In this document: in pieces, positions 60,274 through 64,000 of the stretch
Numbering within the stretch: position 1 is the stretch's first letter
Layout of the letters: each line of letters begins with the position of its first letter
Assembly: GCF_046736045.1 (NCBI RefSeq)
Contig: NZ_CP177134.1
Span: forward strand, 1,984,001 to 2,048,000
Direction: 5' to 3'
From: Leptospira_A sp046736045
GTDB taxonomy: Bacteria > Spirochaetota > Leptospiria > Leptospirales > Leptospiraceae
DNA: 64,000 nucleotides
Translations under genes and position numbers: made by a program
The notes under the pieces: generated by a model
Seen by the model: only the letters and a program-made list of their open reading frames with translations
Database searches by the model: none
Told to the model about the DNA's origin: nothing

Positions 60274-61037
60274 TGGAAGACTCGATCATTGAAGTAGAAC
60301 ATTTAAGAACAGGTTACGGTCAGAATATCGTAATGAATGATATTTCCTTCTCTGTGAAAAGAGGGGAGATATTCGGTATTTTGGGCGGGTCCGGATGTGG
60401 TAAATCCACCGTTTTGAAAAATATGATCGGACTGACTCCACCTATCAGCGGTAAGATTTGGATTGAAGAAGACGACATCGTCACAGCCACAGGCAAAGAT
60501 AGAATTCGCATTTGGAATAAGATCGGAGTGATGTATCAACAAAGTGCTCTGTTCGGTTCCATGACCTTACTTCAAAATGTAAAACTTCCTTTGGAAGAAT
60601 TCACCAAACTTCCCGTGGAAGCGATGGATACGATCGCGCGGATGAAGTTGAAGATGGTGGGTTTGGAAGCATTTGCGGATCTTATGCCCTCCGAACTTTC
60701 CGGTGGAATGAAAAAAAGGGCAGCCATTGCCAGGGCGATGGCGATGGATCCGGAAATATTGTTTTTAGATGAACCGTCTGCAGGACTTGATCCCATCACC
60801 AGCGTGGATTTGGATCACCTCATCATTCGTTTATCAAGATCACTTGGTGTTACTTTTGTAATAGTAACTCATGAATTGCCGTCTATATTTACTATGGCGG
60901 ATCGTGTGATCGTTTTAGATAAAGAAACAAAGGGGATTATTGCAGAAGGTCGTCCCAAAGATTTAAAAGAAAAGGCAAAAGGATCTTTTGTGTATAGATT
61001 TTTCAACCGACTTCCTGAGGAGAGTGGCAAAAAATGA
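60273..61037 (+). CDS. mlaF: MlaF-type ABC ATPase
   Basis: 254 residues. Walker A GGSGCGKSTVL, the Q-loop near MYQQSALFGSMTL, signature ELSGGMKKRAAIARAMAMDP and Walker B LFLDEPSAGLDP are as in MlaF. It powers the MlaE permease. Overlaps the permease gene by 1 bp and the mlaD gene by 4 bp. Confidence 0.95.
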   Translation: MEDSIIEVEHLRTGYGQNIVMNDISFSVKRGEIFGILGGSGCGKSTVLKNMIGLTPPISGKIWIEEDDIVTATGKDRIRIWNKIGVMYQQSALFGSMTLLQNVKLPLEEFTKLPVEAMDTIARMKLKMVGLEAFADLMPSELSGGMKKRAAIARAMAMDPEILFLDEPSAGLDPITSVDLDHLIIRLSRSLGVTFVIVTHELPSIFTMADRVIVLDKETKGIIAEGRPKDLKEKAKGSFVYRFFNRLPEESGKK

Positions 61038-61981
61038 ATCAGCTTAACATGAGTTATTTTAAGGTAGGTATCTTTGTACTCGCCAGTTTTTTTGCACTTA
61101 TCGGATTTGTGATTACTTTTACGGCGGGTGCCTTGTTTCAAAGGTCGATTAAGCTTGAAACTTATTTTGATGAATCAGTGCAGGGTTTGGATATCGGTTC
61201 TCCCGTAAAACACCGAGGAGTAAAGGTAGGATCGGTCGAATCCATTTCTTTTGTGCAAAACGAATATCCCGACAAATTGGACGAAGAGATGTCATATCGT
61301 TACGGACGTTATGTGATCATAAAAATGTCCGTGCCGGATTTCGTGCAGGGAGTCGGTGGAAATGAACTCAAAAAAACAGTAGAGAGAATGATTCACAACG
61401 GACTTCGTGTTCGTTTGGCTTCGCAAGGCCTTACAGGAACCGCTTATTTGGAATTGGATTATCTCAATCCGGAAAAGAATCCTCCTTTGGATATAAAATG
61501 GGAACCTAAGACGAATTATATTCCTTCGGCACCCAGCACCATTTCCCGCTTTACTGCCTCAGTCGATAAGTTTTTTGATTCCTTGGACAAAGCGGACGTA
61601 AACAAAATTTTAACAAGCGTAAATGAATTGGTCAATAATCTCAACAAAACTGTAACAGATGCTAAGTTGGGGGATATATCCAAGGAAGCAGTCGGGTTAC
61701 TTGCGGAACTTCGCAAAACAAATGCGGAAGTTAAAAATCTGATAGCGCAGCCCGAACTTCAGAATACCCCTAAAAAAATAGACCAAACAATCACTCAACT
61801 GCAAACAACAATTAAGCGATTGGATACACTTCTTGCTTCGAATCAGGGGGATATATCCGTTTCTATTGAGAATCTTCGGATTGCTTCCGAGGATTTGAGG
61901 GAAGTGACTGCAAATGCTAAAAAATACCCATCTCAGTTTTTGTTTGGAGAAGCTCCGAACAAATCCAAGATATGGAAATAA
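61034..61981 (+). CDS. mlaD: MlaD-like MCE protein
   Basis: 315 residues with one N-terminal membrane helix (VGIFVLASFFALIGFVITF) and an MCE domain (YFDESVQGLDIGSPVKHRGVKVG, VRLASQGLTGTAYLEL). The C-terminal half is a long coiled coil (VNKILTSVNELVNNLNKTV), longer than in E. coli MlaD and able to reach across part of the periplasm. It passes lipids to or from the permease. Overlaps mlaF by 4 bp. Confidence 0.92.
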   Translation: MNQLNMSYFKVGIFVLASFFALIGFVITFTAGALFQRSIKLETYFDESVQGLDIGSPVKHRGVKVGSVESISFVQNEYPDKLDEEMSYRYGRYVIIKMSVPDFVQGVGGNELKKTVERMIHNGLRVRLASQGLTGTAYLELDYLNPEKNPPLDIKWEPKTNYIPSAPSTISRFTASVDKFFDSLDKADVNKILTSVNELVNNLNKTVTDAKLGDISKEAVGLLAELRKTNAEVKNLIAQPELQNTPKKIDQTITQLQTTIKRLDTLLASNQGDISVSIENLRIASEDLREVTANAKKYPSQFLFGEAPNKSKIWK

Positions 61982-61993
61982 TCACCAGGTCCA

Positions 61994-62608
61994 ATGATGT
62001 TATCAAAACAGAAAATCAAATTCAGTATTATCATTTTCGCATTTATATCGTTAGGTTGTTTTGGGTTTTCCAAAACCTTTCCTGAAAAAAAATTCTTTTT
62101 GATTGAAGCATCCTTTCCCGACTCCGGTCTTTCTCCTTTGAAAGGATCTTCCGTCAAGGTAAGACGATTTTCCATTTCACAAAAATTCGAAGGAAAGGAA
62201 TTGGTTTATCGGAAGGACGATGTAACTTACGAATCCGATTATTATCATCTTTTTTTCATTCCGCCTGCTACAAATCTTAAGGAAGAAGTTTTAAAAGGAC
62301 TGGTTCAACTGAAATTATTCGAATGGGATGCGAGCTCAAATACCAAAATGGAGCCCACTCATTTTTTAGAAGCTAATGTCCGTTCGCTGTATGGAGATTT
62401 CAGGAACTCACCGAAAGCGGTGATGGAGATTGAGTTTTTATTTTATATCGAAGTAGACGGAAATACAAAGATTCTACTTCGCAAGACGTATGAAAAAGCG
62501 GCACCGATCGGGAAAAAAGAACCGGAAGCATTGGTCCTCGGTTGGAGTGAGGCTTTAGGACAGATTGTCAAAGACCTGGAAATGGATCTTCGCGATAAAA
62601 TCAAATAG
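61994..62608 (+). CDS. ABC-transport auxiliary lipoprotein (PqiC-like)
   Basis: 204 residues with lipobox SLGC and a mature start KFFLIEASFPDSG that recalls the PqiC/ABC-aux YYLL motif. The core has alternating strands (VKVRRFSISQKFEGKELVYR and FLFYIEVDGNTKI). Twelve bp after mlaD, so the last gene of the lipid-transport operon, probably the outer-membrane or periplasmic partner. Family link is inferred from position and pattern. Confidence 0.7.
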   Translation: MMLSKQKIKFSIIIFAFISLGCFGFSKTFPEKKFFLIEASFPDSGLSPLKGSSVKVRRFSISQKFEGKELVYRKDDVTYESDYYHLFFIPPATNLKEEVLKGLVQLKLFEWDASSNTKMEPTHFLEANVRSLYGDFRNSPKAVMEIEFLFYIEVDGNTKILLRKTYEKAAPIGKKEPEALVLGWSEALGQIVKDLEMDLRDKIK

Positions 62609-62748
62609 ACCGTTCACCTAATGTAGGTAGTTTCCGCAACTGGTACCAATCCCCTATTTGTAGTAACACTGTTTTCTGCTAGAATGAATGAATTCCGGAT
62701 CGTGACCGGGGTTTGTATGAAGTTCATAAGAGAGGTAAGGAGAAAATT

Positions 62749-63048
62749 ATGAAAATCAATTTTAAATTAAACCGAAGTAACCTTTGGATTCCGTTATTAT
62801 CTGCGCTATTGCTAGTGGTCGGATGTGCATCCGGAAACTATTACGATAGAAATTGCGCGGAAGATCAACATTGCAGAAACAATGGAAGTAGTTATAATCG
62901 GAATTTGCAAAATTATAATTATAACAATTATTATTATCAGCAACAACATCGTTATAACCAGGGAGGGGGAGGTTCTCATCATAACCCATTCCATGTTCCT
63001 GCGGGAAGGTTTCATAATGCAGGCAACCCCGGTAAATGGAAGTTATAG
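62749..63048 (+). CDS. Small Asn/Tyr-rich lipoprotein
   Basis: 99 residues from ATG 62749 (strong AAGGAG upstream; a frame from 62713 is unlikely). Lipobox VVGC. The mature region is rich in Asn, Tyr, Gln and His (YNNYYYQQQHRYNQ), a low-complexity sequence that could bind metal or polymerise. No family recognised. Preceded by a 140-bp gap with no other gene. Confidence 0.6.
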   Translation: MKINFKLNRSNLWIPLLSALLLVVGCASGNYYDRNCAEDQHCRNNGSSYNRNLQNYNYNNYYYQQQHRYNQGGGGSHHNPFHVPAGRFHNAGNPGKWKL

Positions 63049-63132
63049 GATAGGTTTAAAAAATTCGAAAGGCGAGTCATTTTAGAATTGAAAATATGAA
63101 GTTTTCCTCATATTTTGGATTTAATTTTTATT

Positions 63133-63771
63133 ATGACAAATCTTTCTGACAAAAATTTTTCCATTCGTGCAGCACTTCCCGGGGATGTAGAAGGTGCTGT
63201 GCCTTTAATTTATTCTTCCGGCCCTAAAGCGTGGTCATTCGTATTTCAGGAAGGAAAAATAAGTCCATTCGATTTTTTGCGAAGTTCTTTCGTAAAACGA
63301 GGGAATACGATTTCTTATACAAATCATTATGTTGTTAGTATCGGAGATTCGATTGTGGGGAGCCTCATCGTTTATCAGCAGCCTGGTTTTTTAATGATTA
63401 CAATCGGTACGGCTCTTCGGATTTTTTCCCTCTATGGAAGCAAAGCCTTGAAAGTGATCGGCCGAGGACTTAAAACCGAGGCAATGATCCGACCTCCCAA
63501 ATCGGATTGTTTGTATTTGGGTCATATTGCCGTCTTGGAATCGGAAAGGAAAAAGGGAATTGCGAAGGCAATCATTCGTTATGCGGTTCAATCTCATCCG
63601 AAACGGAAAAAAATCTCTCTGGATGTTTCCGTTCAAAATGAATCGGCAATTTCACTTTACAAAAGTTTGGGATTTCAGGTAATCGATACCAGAACACTTC
63701 CTGATGCCAAAGGGGCAGTACCTGACCATCATTATATGGAAGTAGAAAGAAAAAATTTCAAGTTTTTCTGA
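63133..63771 (+). CDS. GNAT-family N-acetyltransferase
   Basis: 212 residues from ATG 63133 (TTG 63115 also in frame). LYLGHIAVLESERKKGIAKAIIRYAV is the acetyl-CoA-binding GNAT motif A (RxxGIAKA), and NESAISLYKSLGFQ the motif B turn. The N-terminal part contains the usual variable GNAT substrate region. Substrate unknown. No strong ribosome site is visible. Single gene. Confidence 0.85.
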   Translation: MTNLSDKNFSIRAALPGDVEGAVPLIYSSGPKAWSFVFQEGKISPFDFLRSSFVKRGNTISYTNHYVVSIGDSIVGSLIVYQQPGFLMITIGTALRIFSLYGSKALKVIGRGLKTEAMIRPPKSDCLYLGHIAVLESERKKGIAKAIIRYAVQSHPKRKKISLDVSVQNESAISLYKSLGFQVIDTRTLPDAKGAVPDHHYMEVERKNFKFF

Positions 63772-63789
63772 TATCTGAAACAGGTTTAC

Positions 63790-64000
63790 ATGTATTTTAT
63801 CCATCCGGCTAACGTATTAAAATATTTCGTATATTTTAATATATTTATTTTCGTATGCTCTTGTTCTCCGCAAAAGTCCCATTTGCCTCTTAAGAATTTG
63901 AAATCGGAAACTAGGTCTCCCGAATTCACCGATTCATTGGAGTGGGGTAGATGGTTCGAGCCGAAATTCGGAGATCGGGTGGAGCGACCGGAAGGTGGAG
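63790..64000 (+). CDS. Hypothetical lipoprotein, partial (runs off right edge)
   Basis: An ATG at 63790 opens a frame that continues to the end of the window (70 codons). The N-terminus is hydrophobic and ends in FIFVCSCS, a lipoprotein-like signal. The mature part seen is charged (SLEWGRWFEPKFGDRVERP). No assignment is possible without the rest. It starts 18 bp after the GNAT gene. Confidence 0.45.
   Translation, partial: MYFIHPANVLKYFVYFNIFIFVCSCSPQKSHLPLKNLKSETRSPEFTDSLEWGRWFEPKFGDRVERPEGG

Noticed and set aside
1..64000. tRNA, rRNA, CRISPR array, transposase or prophage
   Set aside because: None seen by eye: no cloverleaf-like segment was recognised between genes, no regularly spaced repeats, and no transposase or phage structural gene other than the HK97-fold encapsulin, whose operon partner marks it as a compartment and not a capsid of a phage.

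Overview
The window is a stretch of spirochaete chromosome, most likely Leptospira. The reasons are the moderately AT-rich composition, the many small lipoproteins with loose spirochaetal lipoboxes (FFSGC, FLSC, FIFGC), flagellar basal-body genes flgB, flgC, fliE and fliF, a 7TM-type adenylate cyclase, a MASE1-SpoIIE phosphatase, split coaB/coaC, and the density of PAS and cyclase signalling. No tRNA, rRNA, CRISPR array, transposase or prophage gene was seen. Which Leptospira clade it is cannot be decided from the sequence.

Layout. 1-2.5 kb: end of an unknown gene, a bidirectional terminator, then a FadI-like thiolase and ilvC on the minus strand. 2.7-6 kb: small envelope lipoproteins, including a zincin-like lipoprotein and a triad of TRL-like lipoproteins. 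6-11.5 kb: MASE1-SpoIIE phosphatase, glutathione S-transferase-like protein, AlkZ/YcaQ-like winged-helix protein, and a small protein paired with a methyl-accepting signalling protein. 11.6-15.7 kb: a sulfur locus with an EpsC-type serine acetyltransferase facing a two-gene operon of a family 2A encapsulin (SrpI type) and a SufS-like cysteine desulfurase with a long disordered N-terminal cargo domain. This is the most interesting locus. 15.7-28 kb: ABC-F ATPase, a 1460-residue seven-PAS hybrid histidine kinase, a TPR protein, a CNNM/CorC protein, separate coaC and coaB, and a DUF486 membrane protein.

28-34.6 kb: sirtuin, BioF-like synthase, and a ccmE-ccmF-ccmH cytochrome c maturation cluster with unusual cysteine motifs, flanked by two copies of an intergenic repeat. 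34.6-44.5 kb: metallo-beta-lactamase-fold lipoprotein, NhaD-like antiporter, a polyprenyl-phosphate module (WecA/MraY-type transferase plus DUF368/PopT flippase), then dapA-dapB-cdaA-cdaR, which joins lysine/peptidoglycan precursor synthesis to cyclic di-AMP production, and a MEST-like hydrolase. 44.5-57 kb: adenylate cyclase, then the flagellar genes flgB-flgC, fliE and fliF in canonical order on the minus strand but separated by two blocks of unrelated genes of about 3 kb each. One block carries a Spy-like protein, ECF sigma factor and membrane anti-sigma cassette and a second triad of small lipoproteins. 57-64 kb: fatty acid hydroxylase, membrane-anchored AraC regulator, an Mla/MCE-type lipid transport operon (STAS-MlaE, MlaF, MlaD, auxiliary lipoprotein), a small Asn/Tyr-rich lipoprotein, a GNAT acetyltransferase and the start of another lipoprotein that runs off the right edge.

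Most genes are ordinary housekeeping or envelope genes. The encapsulin locus, the variant Ccm system, the interrupted flagellar operon and the Spy/sigma/anti-sigma cassette are the features that reward a second look.
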